Positions 10,060 to 21,700 of a DNA stretch of 64,000 bases are shown here, piece after piece. The stretch covers positions 18,912,501-18,976,500 of the forward strand of contig OY987268.1 of NCBI GenBank assembly GCA_963920665.1, in the 5' to 3' direction. Under the pieces are notes generated by a model, which was not told where the DNA came from, searched no databases, and saw only the letters and a list, made by a program, of their open reading frames with translations. Positions within the stretch are counted from its first letter, which is position 1, and each line of letters opens with the position of its first letter. The DNA is from Straminergon stramineum. Taxonomy: Eukaryota; Streptophyta; Bryopsida; Hypnales; Calliergonaceae. The translations under genes and the position numbers were made by a program.

Positions 10060-12435
10060 CAGGACCCCACCGCGAGTCCCCTTGTCCCCCGCCCAAAGTT
10101 GCGAGTGAAGTCAAGGACATTGCGACTAAAGTCAAGGACACGATAGCTCCTTTCCAAGCTCGCACTGGTGGTGAATGCCGTGAGGAGGCCACACTGTAGA
10201 TAAAATCAATCCAAGGCCGTGCCATCCCTATCTCGCACGCCAGAGGCATTGGTGCCATGCCAGTGACGAGTAGGTCGCGCCGCGCCTCAAGAAAGCCTGG
10301 GAGTGATGAAAGAAAATTGTAAGTGATTTGGTGAGGTCCCGTATTGAAGAGTACCACAAGCATCGCTGTCGACCCCAGTCGGGTCCAACTGAAGTCCCAA
10401 GCCAAGTGCGAGGTACCCCTAAAAATGGGACCCCACCGCGAGTACCCTTATCCCCTGCCCAGAGTTGCGAGTGAAGTCAAGGACGGGACAACTCCTTTCC
10501 AGGCTCGCTTTGGTGGTGAATGCCTTGAGGAGGCCACACTGTGGATAAAATCAACCCAAGGCTACACGGCCACATCATCCTTGTCTCGCACGCCAGAGGC
10601 ATTGGCGCCACGCCAGTGACGAGTAGGTCGCGCCACGCCTTGAGAAAGCCTGGGAGTGATGAAAGAAAATTGTAAGTGATTTGGTGAGGTCTTGTTTTGA
10701 AGAGTACCGCAAGTATCGCTGTCGACCCCAGTCGAGTCCGACTGAAGTCCCAAGCCAAGTGCGAGGTACCCCTAAAAATGGGACCCCACCGCGAGTACCC
10801 ATGTCCCCCGCCCAAAGTTGCGAGTGAAGTCAAGGATGCGACAGCTCCTTTCTAGGCTCGGTTTGGTGGTGAATGCCATGAGGAGGCCACATTGTGGATA
10901 AAATCAACCTAAGGCCGCACGGCCACGCCATCCTTGTCTCGCACGCCAGAGGCATTGGTGCCACGCTAGGGATGAGCAGGTCGCGTCGTGCCTCAAGAAA
11001 GCCTGGGAGTGATGAAAAAAATTGTAAGTGATTTGGTGAGGTCCTGTTTTGAAGAGTACCACAAGCATCGTTGTTGACCCCAGTCGGGTCTGACTGAAGT
11101 CCCAAGCCAAGTGCGAGGTACCCCTAAAAATGGGACCCCACTGTGAGTACCTTTGTCCCCCACCCAGAGTTGCGAGTGAAGTCAAGGATGCGACAGCTCC
11201 TTTCTAGGCTCGCTTTGGTGGTGAATGCCGTGAGGAGGCCACACTGTGGATAAAATCAACCCAAGGCCGCACGGCCACGCCATCCTTGTCTCGCACACCA
11301 AAGGCATTGGTGCCACGCTAGGGATGAGCAGGTCGCGTCGTGCCTCAAGAAAGCCCGGGAGTGATGAAAGAAAATTGTAAGTGATTTGGTGAGGTCTTGT
11401 TTTGAAGAGTACCGCAAGCATCGTTGTCAACCCCAATCAAGTCCAACTGAAGTCCCAAGCCAAGCGCGAGGTACCCCTAAAAATGGGACCCCACCGCGAG
11501 TAACCATGTCCCCTGCCCAGAGTTGTGAGTGAAGTCAAGGACGCGATAGCTCCTTTCCAGGCTTGCTTTGGTAGTGAATGCCATGAGGAGGCCACACTGT
11601 GGATAAAATCAACCCAAGGCTGCACGGCCACACCATCCTTGTCTTGCACGCCAGAGGCATTGGTGCCACACTAGGGATGAGTAGGTCGCGTTGTGCCTTA
11701 AGAAAGCCTGGGAGTGATGAAAAAAATTGTAAGTGATTTGGTGAGGTCTTGTTTTGAAGAGTACCGCAAGCATCATTGTCAACCCCAGTCGAGTCCGACT
11801 GAAGTCCCAAGCCAAGCACGAGGTACCCCTAAAAATGGGACCCCACCGCGAGTACCTTTGTCCCCCACCTAGAGTTGCGAGTGAAGTCAAGGATGCAACA
11901 GCTCCTTTCTAGGCTCGGTTTGGTGGTGAATGCCATGAGGAGGCCACATTGTGGATAAAATCAATCCAAGGCCGCGCTATCCCTATCTCACACGCTAGAG
12001 GCATTGGTGCCATGCTAGTGACGAGTAGGTCGCGCCGCGCTTCAAGAAAGCCTGAGAGTGATGAAAAAAAATTGTAAGTGATTTGGTGAGGTCTTGTTTT
12101 GAAGAGTACCGCAAGCATCGTTGTCGACCCCAGTCGAGTCCAACTGAAGTCCCAAGCCAAGCGCGAGGTACCCCTAAAAATGGGACCCCACCGCGAGTAC
12201 CCTTGTCCCCTGCTTAGAGTTGCGAGTGAAGTCAAGGACGGGACAACTCCTTTCCAGGCTCGGTTTGGTGGTGAATGCCATGAGGAGGCCACACTGTGGA
12301 TAAAATCAACCCAAGGCCGCACGGCCACGCCATCCTTGTCTCGCATGCTAGAGGCATTGGTGCCGCAACAGTGATGAGTAGGTCGTGCCGCGCCTTAAGA
12401 AAGCCCGGGAGTGATGAAAAAAATTGTAAGTGACT
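10060..12435. repeat. Tandem array, about 352-bp unit, roughly 6.7 copies, inside the MULE
   Basis: The landmark GAGGTACCCCTAAAAATGGG recurs at 10410, 10763, 11115, 11468, 11820 and 12165, i.e. spacings of 353, 352, 353, 352 and 345 bp. A first, partial unit begins near 10060 and the last stops near 12435 at AAATTGTAAGTGAC. Units are roughly 90-95% alike by eye. The minus strand stays open across a whole unit, but the unit length is not a multiple of three and the frame shifts from unit to unit, so these are not genes. The array lies between the two divergent genes of the element and could act as promoter or enhancer DNA, or simply as satellite expansion. Confidence 0.85.
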
Positions 12436-14710
12436 CTGTTGGGTTGGTGCATGAACTTGATTGAAGGTGATGTGCAGAACCTCATGGACGCGTTTCTTTT
12501 GCGGTGTTCGCGATGGGTTGTCTTGTTGAGTGTCTTCCTCTCCGTCATGAGCTTGACTACGAGTCCTCTACATCTTGCCGGCTTGCTCCTTGCGTTGGAC
12601 AATCGACATTAGTTTTGGTATCAAGTGCATGAGAAATAGTTTGATTCAAGCGCAACTGCACCAGAGAAACCCTCAGACACGCGGAAGGAGGATTGGGACC
12701 ATAGTATACGGTCAACTTCATTCTGATCGTGATTCCAAGGCCCAGGGCTCGGCGCTTGGCAGGCACCTCTTTGAGGGAGTAGGGTGAAGACGATATCAGG
12801 CTATGAAAGGCTCCCGAAATATTGGTCGACGGGGTTACTCAGAGTTGACAGGAATAGAATAATTGGAACTTTTAGCATGAGGCTGTTGAGTTTGGTGGAC
12901 TGGTGTGAATGGACCCTGCGTTGGTCCCCATTGCTCAAGCCTCAACCAATTTATCTTATTCGTCACATGTGATCAAACTCTCGAATTTTGAGCTCATACT
13001 TTTAATTTGAATTGGATGACCAAATTTAGCTTGGCGAGGTAGAGAAGATAAACTAATGAAACACGAAAAAGGGGGGCTTCTTTTTTACATGCACCCCTGG
13101 ACTAACCCGTGGAGGATGAGTGAGAGGGTCAATCCACCCCGAACATCTTGGAGGTATCGAAGATTTGAAAATTCTCAAATGAATCGTCGGCCTCGCGTTC
13201 ACTTATGCTACCAAACTATTTCTACAATACAGCTATGTAGAAGCTCACATGAATGAATCAGTATTCTAAACCTCTTAACGATTGAATTCAAACTATGACA
13301 GTCCTAGAAATGCTCAAATGAAGGGAGACCTTATTAGCAACCCCAAAAATGCTTAAATCCTTACAAAGTGATCATGCAAAGGATACCTAAACCCTCAAAA
13401 ATTGTTGGACGTGACTCAATCTAACAAATTGTGAGACAAGTTGGACGGATATTCACTCTTCATAAATACTAAGATTCCTAGTTTAAGGGTGAAAAAGTTT
13501 GATTTGTGCATCCTATCTACTTAATGGAAAGGAATAATGTACTCTAGTTTCTAGGAGACATTGAAGAAACTTTGAAATGTAGTAATGAATGGGAAAGGAT
13601 TCCTCTAAAAGCAATATGAACGATGGATGCTTACATTGTCAAAAATTGTGAGGTTGTCAGTAGCTTCATTTTGTGTGCTCTTTGGACCACATGACACTTG
13701 TCGCACTATTTCCATGTTGTGCGCTTCGACGTCCTCCTCCACAGCGCCACTAACTTCTCCAAAGCTTAGTATTCTACGAAGATCATTTGGTGTTGAGTGG
13801 CTTGTCTTCAACAATACTTTCTTGGCACAAGTCATCCTTGACCTTCTAAGTGTTTTGGAAGATGAAAAAAAAAAGGAACTACGCTTCCTCCTCTTTTTTG
13901 ACTGTTTTGCTATGATAAGTGAGGTGTTATTGTCATCTGGGTGCATGAGGGGATGCAAGATCATGTGGAACAAATGAATCTTTTCTACAAATATAAAACT
14001 ACCAAAACACACTAGAATGGCTACAGGATGCTAAAATGCCCATTACTTATATGCTGGACAACATCCGTAGAAATGCAAGTGAAAAGGGCCTACTAAAAAA
14101 TTAAAATGATAGACGGATACTTTGAATTTCAAAACATCGTCCCTTGCCGCCTTATTTAATGTGTCGTCCGAACAGATTGGATACCATTCAAGGCAATTAT
14201 AGCCTCTTCATGTGCGCGGGTTCTTGGGAGTTGCCAACTCTACATCTCACACACTTCAGAGCATTTATGACAGCCGCCTACATCAAAATTGGCAACCATG
14301 CCATTTGGAATTACCATGAAGGCGCTGTCCCTATTTAGAATGTACTCATGCTAAATCAAATTTCTTGATGACGTTGTGTTCATCAATTGAGCCTCCAAAC
14401 AAATGAGGAATGCATCATTACTCCCCAAACCGCACATTCCTTCCAAACTAATCCTATTGAAATCCCGTCGACAATGGCGCATGTATGCCATTATTGAAAT
14501 TCTAGGAGTACGCAATGGAAGAGGCCGTACGTGGTGGTGCATACACTGTTATTCTAAATGAGAGTCCATAATTTTCCCATCACCCTCTTTCATAGCTGGA
14601 CATCGAACTAGACATTATAAAATAGTATCTTCGAAGTTCACTTCTTGGCAACCCCACTACTTGGACCATTTCCATTCAATCCCTACATCCATTGAGCCCA
14701 TTGTATTCTC
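12436..14710. other. Internal MULE spacer with one possible minus-strand exon
   Basis: No recognisable gene. The only candidate is an exon-like block at 13936-13635 on the minus strand. It is preceded by CACCCAG (acceptor), followed by GTAAGC (donor), and encodes a basic stretch (SKKRRKRSS) and an acidic one (GAVEEDVEAHN). It could be an upstream exon of the methyltransferase transcription unit or of an unknown small gene. Confidence 0.3.
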
Positions 14711-17700
14711 ATGGCTTGCATACGAGTAGACGGTCATGAGATTCCCTTAGTATTTCTTGTAGACAGCGGAGGATTTGCTAGGGTCACGAGTCACTTGCTA
14801 CACGTTCATTTCAAGTTTGTAGAGTCTTCCATCTATGTCGAAGAAGAGAGGAAGTCGGAATTAGGTGAGCTGCAGGAATTTGTCCCTGTAATAAAGCTCT
14901 TGGAAGAAGGAGGGCATTGTTGGTACCTCTCTTCTAGAAACTATAGGGCCTACGGATTTCCTCTATCTATACTTGTTGCGTCTACAGAGATTCTTAGCCG
15001 CCAATCCGATGTATCGACAGTAGATATGCCGTATGTCACACATACCATTTCACCTAGTTCTCCTCAAGAAGTGGGGATGGTCCCACCCCAATCTACAATA
15101 CTTCATACATTGAAAGTAGAGAAACTAGATCCTATCATAGAAGTGTTGTATGAATCGGAAGGAGAGTCTCCGGATTTAAGGCTCCGCCACCAACCACGCT
15201 CTATCATAATTCCATGGGAAGGACCAACTCATGTCAACTCGGTCTCTAGTACCCCGTCCAATACTCTAATGCAGTCATTGTTCTCACGTCCTCCTTTGCA
15301 CCCAAGTCCACTTGAGGGAGTGAGCATCATGGAAAGCTTGAGGAGACTCGCCACCATGCATCGCTCACGGAATGAATTGTCTGCAACTGATCTGAATGCC
15401 ATGAAGCATCACCGCGTGGAATTCTTGCCTTCAGCTTTTAATGGCGATGTCATCTTCGAGTTGCCTCCATGTTGCTCCTCTTCATCTTCATTGGCGGCCA
15501 AGAACTTAGAAGGAATGAACAAGCGATTTGACGAACCCCCGTGCTGCAAGTTGGTGACAACAAACATCAACAACTGTGAAAACCTCAAATTCCGTAAGTC
15601 CTATTGTGCTAGGCATCTGTCTTGTCAAAATCCTGAGTGTGATTATTTGAAGAGGGCTTCGAAAGGGAATGAAATAGAGTGGAGTGGCTATACAATCTTT
15701 GCGTTTGCTGTAGGGGCCAATCTGCCCAAAGATTCTACTCTAGTCTGTAAAGTGTGCAAAATGGCCCTTGCATGCTTGAAAACATGCAATGCTAGGATAT
15801 ACTACTCCTATAGTGATAATCCGAATATGAGTAGGGCTACAATTCACTTCGGAGATCATGCTCACCCTGTTGCGAAAGGCATGTACAGAGATTCCACAAA
15901 GAAAATATGTGGACTCATTGCAGAGCAAGTGGCCAAAACACCAACGGCCACGAATTCTGCTATCGCGCTCTTTGCTAGCAAAGATTTCCTTACCAATTAT
16001 CTATTTCACAAAGGAGAGGGAGAAAAGGAAATGTTGAAGGGGGAGGAACTAGAGGAGGTCATGGACCGATTCCAATATTTGAGTAGTCCGAATATTAGGA
16101 ATTTGATCTCTTCATTTCGCTCTAACAACCAAGGAGGTGTCATTGACAACATCATGACTATGAAGAAAGAATCAAAGTTTGAATTTGTCCATGACAGCGT
16201 ATTTTCAGGCCAAGGCAAAGAGAAGGTGTACGTTTTCAAAATGCTCACCAAAGGACCCGGAAGTGGTATTGATCTAGTGAGGCAAATGCAACCGGGAGGT
16301 GATCTTCAAAATGCGTGGATGATGTTTGACCACGTCAAGTGCGTAAAGGAGTGGACCACGATGGCTTGCCACATGTATGATCCTCAATACAAAAAGGTGA
16401 TGACCATTTCAACCTACAACATGCAATCTAAAGATATTGAGATCCAAGTGAAATTTTGGAGGTGCTTGAATGATGTCATGTCAAAAAATGGTGTTCACCA
16501 TCCATACTTCAAGGGATTTATGGCAGACAATGCAATGGCTAATTGGAATGCGGTTCGCATCGTCTACAGTAGTGGTTCTGCCAAGGAAAAAATGGAGAAC
16601 CGTGAAAGGACTTGTTTGTTGCATTGGACTACTTCACTTCAGAAGCATACATAGAAACACATAAAGGTAGCATTCCAACAGCAACACAATACATTGTGCA
16701 AGCAGTACAAAGATTCCAAAACTACGGAGGAGGCAGAGACGCGGTATCTAGCGATACGATCATGGTGGTTGTCATCTGGAGTTACCAATGAAGAATCACT
16801 TCATCACTTAGACCACTGGCTGGCATTCTGGCATTTTCGGTACCATCAATGGGGAGGCTTCATGCAAATGGTAAGTATCTATTTGTATTTAATTTTATAT
16901 AATCATTTTGCTGCTTGCAAATTTCGGTCTGTGATAGATTATATGTGTCATTATCGATAGAGGATTTGAGAAAGTCATCCACTTTTTTCAATTTCATAAA
17001 AATCTGAGGAGAATGGAGTTGGGACCCCAAAATGGGAGTACCTCAACATTCAACTGGAACATTAGTCGGATCCGACTGATGTGTTCAAGGGATGTACAAG
17101 TATCCCTTTTTGGAGTATCGTCCTCTAAAAAGAGTAATTGTTTGGCCCCAACTCTAGAAAGTGATCATGTATTGTTGATAGTGAAGAATCCAATTCTTCA
17201 AGTGTTCATTTCTAGCGTAGAAATGCATTCATTGTATAGTGGTGAAATGTCTTTGTTTGTCCATCTTTAGTAGATTACACCCTTAGTCAACAAAATAATT
17301 CAAGTGTACTAAAAGACTTGAAATATGTCCCTGCAAGTAGTAATTGAAGTGTTGTTGTGGATGGATTTAAAGGATTTGAGTTTGGAGGAAATGGCAGATA
17401 TGCCTTCGTGCAATCTATCAGAAACAGTTCACAACAAGTGGCTTCAAATGTCTAGTAATCGAGGAAACAATTTGTTTGATGCCACTTGTGACGACAGTAT
17501 CCGAGCTTGGATGCAAATGACAAACTACTGTGCATACTTGGGAGGCCACACATCTGGGTCTAGTCCATCAAAGGGGGAGTTGAAGTTGAGAGTTGCAAGA
17601 CGAAGTGGAGATCCCAAGAAGATGGTTGAGGCCTTAAACACACTACCTGGAGCCGTCGGGATTGGAACTCGAGTACCACATCTAGAAGGAGAATAAATTT

Positions 17701-18734
17701 TTGGAAGCACAAAGAGGAAGTTGGACGTACCTATTGGCGATGCTGGAGACTCACATCGACCAAATAAAGTTAATTTTTCTCAGCCTCATATTCGCATGAG
17801 ATCCACTGTGGCTTCTACACAAGTCATGCAGGATTTAGAAAAACAACATGTGGTGAACCCTTCTCAACATGTCACTATCGCATTTGAAAGTGATTGTGAC
17901 ACATCGAAATGGCACATAGCAAGAATCAACCACAAATCAAACGCAAAATGTCAAGCTCAACAGTGTGGGTCCAACATCAAGTGCACTGCCAAAATTGCAA
18001 GGGGACGAAAGGGATCACCAGCTCCTACCTACCGTGGGAGGAAAGAAGATTACGGAAGTAAACGAGAGGTAGTGGCGGACTTCTGGTTCTGCTGGGATGA
18101 CATACAAAGATGTGTGAAAGGTACAAAAAGGAAGTGGGTCATTGATTGGCCAGAGGTACCGGAAGTTTGGCCAGTTCTAACTGGGACTAATCTCAATCAA
18201 GAGGAGACCTTGCTACTACAACATGCAGGCTTCCATCTCCAAGAACGTCCTATACTATCGCCACGTCGCCTGTTCAACATGTCCAAGATTTTCGAAAGTG
18301 TTGTATATGATAGTAAGCCACCCACAAATGCGGATGTGTACCCAACGGTTACGAACAATCGAACCATTCGGCGAATTGCAAATGCACCATCTACTGAACA
18401 GCAAAACAAATAGGAAAGCGCTGGTAATGTTAAAGGACAAATCCTTGGAGTCACATTACTTCCCTTTCCAGGCCTCAGTGCAATTGTGTCCTTGGAGACA
18501 GAGGTAGACCATAACAAAAATGTCTATCAAATTATAGTGGGTATATTTCCCGCGTGCACATGCCCCGACTTTGTGAACATGGTTGTCTCGGCTATTGGAG
18601 GTCGTCATCAATATGTGAATTGCAAGCACTTATACTACTTATACCACTACTTTTGTAAGATGGACCTACATGATGGCAAATTCATTCATGCACCAAGTTA
18701 TAGCTTCAACGAGTTGAAGCTACTTTTAGTTTGA
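14711..18734 (+). pseudogene. MULE (MuDR-type) transposase with SWIM zinc finger, intron-containing, three premature stops
   Basis: Exon 1 runs from the ATG at 14711 to 16870, before a canonical donor GTAAGT. Exon 2 resumes about 17311-17325 and ends at TGA 18732. In-frame stops are TAG 16652, TAA 17694 and TAG 18411. The first 230 residues are of unknown type. At residues 299-387 is a Cys/His set like a FLYWCH/WRKY-GCM1 finger (CARHLSCQNPEC, CKVC, GDHAHP). The DDE-type core follows, with FKGFMADNAMANW around residue 606 holding the likely second catalytic Asp. In the segment where the first Asp is expected (TYNMQSKD, about 567) there is an Asn, which may be a further lesion. Exon 2 ends with a SWIM motif, CxC (CTC at 18556) through NCKH. 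This gene defines the superfamily of the surrounding element. Confidence 0.8.
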
Positions 18735-19000
18735 GCAGGAATTATCACAGTTCTAGAGTAGGCATGAACTCATTTATCGATGTACTTCACTTGGATTGTA
18801 TTCATTCATATATATTATAATTGAAATGATTTGGAGTGTATGGAATTGAAAATTTGAATGCATTCATGAAATAGAAAAGCATGTCTCATTGGTCTATTAT
18901 TTTGTAGTTAGTTCATATAAATGATTGAAATATAGCACCATAATCCCTATTTTAGTAAGGCATATATGAATACATAATTCGGTCTTCCCCCTTTGCCCTA

Positions 19001-19440
19001 GTGTTTTCCCAATTTTTTAACTTCCTCATAGTCTTCTTAATTCCATTGTTTTTCCCTTCATTTCCGCTTCTTATTCTGGGGGTTTTCCATTATACATTCT
19101 TGTTGGTTTTCCTTTACTCCAAATTCTTCCTTCCACCATTATTTTCTTCTTTAATCCATTTTTTCCCTTCTCCCATTTTTTTCTCTTTTCCCATTTTTTT
19201 TCTTCTTCCATTTTTTTCTCTTTCCCCATTTTTTTCCTTCTACCATTTCTTTCTCTTTCCCCATTTTTTCCCTTTCCCCATTTGTTTATGCCCTTTCCTC
19301 ATTTGTTTCTTCCCTTACCCCTTTTGGTTTTCCCTATACCCATTTATTTTTCCTTTTCCCATTTCTTGGTCACTACTCATTTCATTTTATTTTCCCATTT
19401 TCTTCCTTTCCCCATCTTCTTTTTCTTCTACCAATTTCTA
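19001..19440. repeat. Pyrimidine-rich low-complexity tract
   Basis: Mostly C/T, built of units like CCCATTTTTTTCTCTTTC about 22-25 bp long, on the inner side of the right MULE terminus. The 146-codon frame it opens encodes only Phe, Pro, Leu and Ser and is not a gene. Confidence 0.7.
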
Positions 19441-19894
19441 GGGCCAATTATTACAATTTCTTTAGAGGATGTCAACATTTGGTAGTAAATTTCAATCATC
19501 ACAAAAAAACTATTTCAAAATAGAAAATTATGTAAAGAAAATAATCTGAAGATTTCAGTGAAATGTCTACCACAAATCCACAGTGGCTTGTGGACGTCAT
19601 CTCATCCAAACCTTCAGATTGTCTACTCATCCTACACATGTGCACATACACTTTTGCTCATGGAAATCCCATTAGTTATGGGATAGTCAGAACCCTAGAT
19701 CCTATGTATTCAAATTAGGTAGACTGAAAAACGCAATGGAGTTGTGTCCAAATGACATCTACCTACAAAACTCACACCGTCCAACATATTTCCCATTGTT
19801 ATCATTGAACCAAGTGGCGAAACTTTTCACCTAAGTTCCAAGGTCTTTTCCAGTAGTAGTAAGCAATTTCAAAAGGATAAAAAATGACTCATTC

Positions 19895-20101
19895 CACAAT
19901 CCACGGTTTTAGGGGACATGGTCTTAGGTCATAATAATTACTATAAATAGTATGTTTTCCTCTATTTTTTGGAAAAAAGGTGAAAAAAAAAAAAGGGTGG
20001 TAAAAAAACTAAAAAAAGAGGTTCTGTGGGCTCCAGGCTCACAAACTCCATGCTCACAACTCACAGGCTCACGACTCTAAGCTCACATGCTAGCGTCGTT
20101 G
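19895..20101. repeat. Right terminal inverted repeat of the MULE
   Basis: Inverted match to 4396-4500, interrupted by A-rich insertions (19975-20020). Outer block CATGCTAGC at 20086-20094, inner block CCACGGTTTT at 19901-19910 and GTCTTAGGTC at 19921-19930. Confidence 0.7.
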
Positions 20102-20188
20102 CTTTAAAAATGAATGTCCAATAGGGGAGATGGAGTGACCCAAGCTTTTGAAAAGCATACCAATTTATTTTAGAGTGGCCAATTATTT

Positions 20189-20480
20189 TTAAGGAGTTAT
20201 GTAATCTAACATTAAAAGAAATATGAATGGTGGAGTGCTTTCGAATATGGAAATGGTTTGGGTGTTAGTGTGATTTGATGTAACACCCAAAAAATTTATG
20301 GAATGGTGGAGTGATTTGGACATGGAAGTGGTTTGGGTGTTACAATGATGTAATTTAACACCCCCAAAAAATATGGAATGGTGGATTGATTTGGATATGG
20401 AAATGATTTGGGTGTTACAGTGATATGATGTAACATTAAAAAAAAATATGGAGTGTTGGAGTGACTTGGAATATGGAATA
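20189..20480. repeat. Tandem repeat, 75-bp unit, four copies
   Basis: Units contain GAATGGTGGAGTGATTTGGA and TGGTTTGGGTGTTACAGTGA. Spacing of GGTGGAG is 20229, 20305, 20380 and about 20455. It lies just outside the right end of the MULE. Confidence 0.8.
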
Positions 20481-20546
20481 TGGAATATGAAATATGAAAT
20501 ATGAAATGGAAATATGTAAAAGCATATTAATTTAGCATATGTAAAT

Positions 20547-20640
20547 CCCGTCCGCGCCTTGACAATGGCATCCACGCCCTGACGATCCCGTCCGCACCCT
20601 GACGATGGCATCCATGCCCTGATGATCCCGTCCGCGCCCT
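20547..20640. repeat. GC-rich minisatellite, exact 40-bp period
   Basis: CCCGTCCGCGCC recurs at 20547, 20587 and 20627, alternating with GGCATCCACGCCCTGACGAT. Its reverse complement resembles the minisatellite at 1187-1407. Between 20641 and 21700 I recognise no gene; a 64-codon frame at 20935 has no supporting feature. Confidence 0.8.
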
Positions 20641-21700
20641 ACATGTTCCAGAATCCATGTGGCATCTACGTGGCCTATTTTTCGGTTTTCATAAAGTCAA
20701 CTTTGTGTTGATTGTATCGGACAAGTGAGACCTCTAACGGACGGGCGAATCAGACGGACAGGCGAACCAGACGTCCGTCCACTATGACAACCATGCCTGT
20801 GATCAATTTTTAGAGGTTCGGGTGTACTTCCTCCACAATTGGACGAACAAAGCTTCTATGTATGAGTTAACAAAGGGAAGCATGCGTAGTGCTGCCAATT
20901 TCCAAACTTAATCAATTCATGCACTTAGATAGAGTTGATGGAGAACAGTGACCTACGAATTGAGGATTTTACCTACAACAAAGAAGGAGAGTTTGCTTGC
21001 ATACCTTTCCATGAATGTCATGCCCCAACAGCATATTTCCTTAGGACACATTGGGCAAATCTAGAGGACTGTCACTTGCACACCAAATTAAGACGAAGCT
21101 GCCGCCCAACTGATTGCCTTCCACAATGACTTATTTCAAATTTAGCTTACACCTGGAATGCACTTCTCTAAAATAAGGCCTTTTGAGAAATTGAGGTTGC
21201 ATTGCTAGTTGTGAGCTAGGAATAGAGTAGTTCAAATAAGAAGAAATACGAGAAGAATTTGACCACAAGGAAGGTGGCTAAACCTCGTGTTTGCATCAAC
21301 GTGAAGCACCCCATGTTCATTCCCATAAGTTCTCTCTGCCCAGGGTAGCACTTTTGCTTTGTCTTCTAATGCTGTCACGAAAGTTGCCCATAAATGTGCA
21401 TCGGAGAAAGTGCCTTATTAGAACCCTAACATGCAATTGGATGAACTTCATTCATCCAAAACGTCTGAAGAGAGGACAGAGTAAGTATGTTCTATTGACT
21501 TCACTTTCTGTCCTCAATGATGTGAAGAGAATTAGATTTCAAACCTGCTCGTGCTTAATGTGCAGATTATCCTTCAGTGATGCACTTCTTGTTTATAGTT
21601 CACTACGGCTAAACAAATTCATAGTATAGAGGCAAGCAACTTCACAAACAAGTAGCATAGTTGGTAGTCACTAGTATTGGACAACAACAGTATCAAGGAG

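Larger units (their letters stand above)
4396..20101 (+). mobile_element. MULE-like DNA transposon, 15.7 kb, carrying a DNA methyltransferase gene and a transposase
   Basis: The ends are inverted repeats: GCTAGCATGYGAGCTT occurs at 4403 and, inverted, at 20079-20094, and similarity continues inward for 100-200 bp (GACCTATGACC at 4472 against GACCTAAGACC inverted at 19920-19930). Outside them the same 12 bases, TGCTTTAAAAAT, occur at 4384-4395 and 20100-20111. Taking 10 bp (CTTTAAAAAT) as the TSD makes the two outer ends equal in length; 8-11 bp TSDs are usual for MULEs. Inside are a minus-strand ParB/methyltransferase gene (4731-9126), a roughly 352-bp tandem array (10060-12435) and a plus-strand MULE transposase (14711-18734). 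Both genes carry premature stops, so this copy is dead. The exact ends are uncertain by a few bases. Confidence 0.8.

Noticed and set aside
9926..12374. Many 60-160-codon open frames on both strands
   Set aside because: They are the same 352-bp repeat read in shifting frames; the unit length is not a multiple of three.
1642..18734. Stop codons repaired by U-to-C RNA editing, as known in organelles of hornworts and ferns
   Set aside because: The region is nuclear-type transposon DNA with spliceosomal introns; organellar editing would not act here. RNA-seq could still test it.
19001..19441. 146-codon Phe/Pro-rich ORF that looks like a membrane protein
   Set aside because: It is a pyrimidine-rich repeat with no other coding sign.
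20935..21629. Two ORFs of 64 and 112 codons
   Set aside because: No start context, domain, splice pattern or repeat support.
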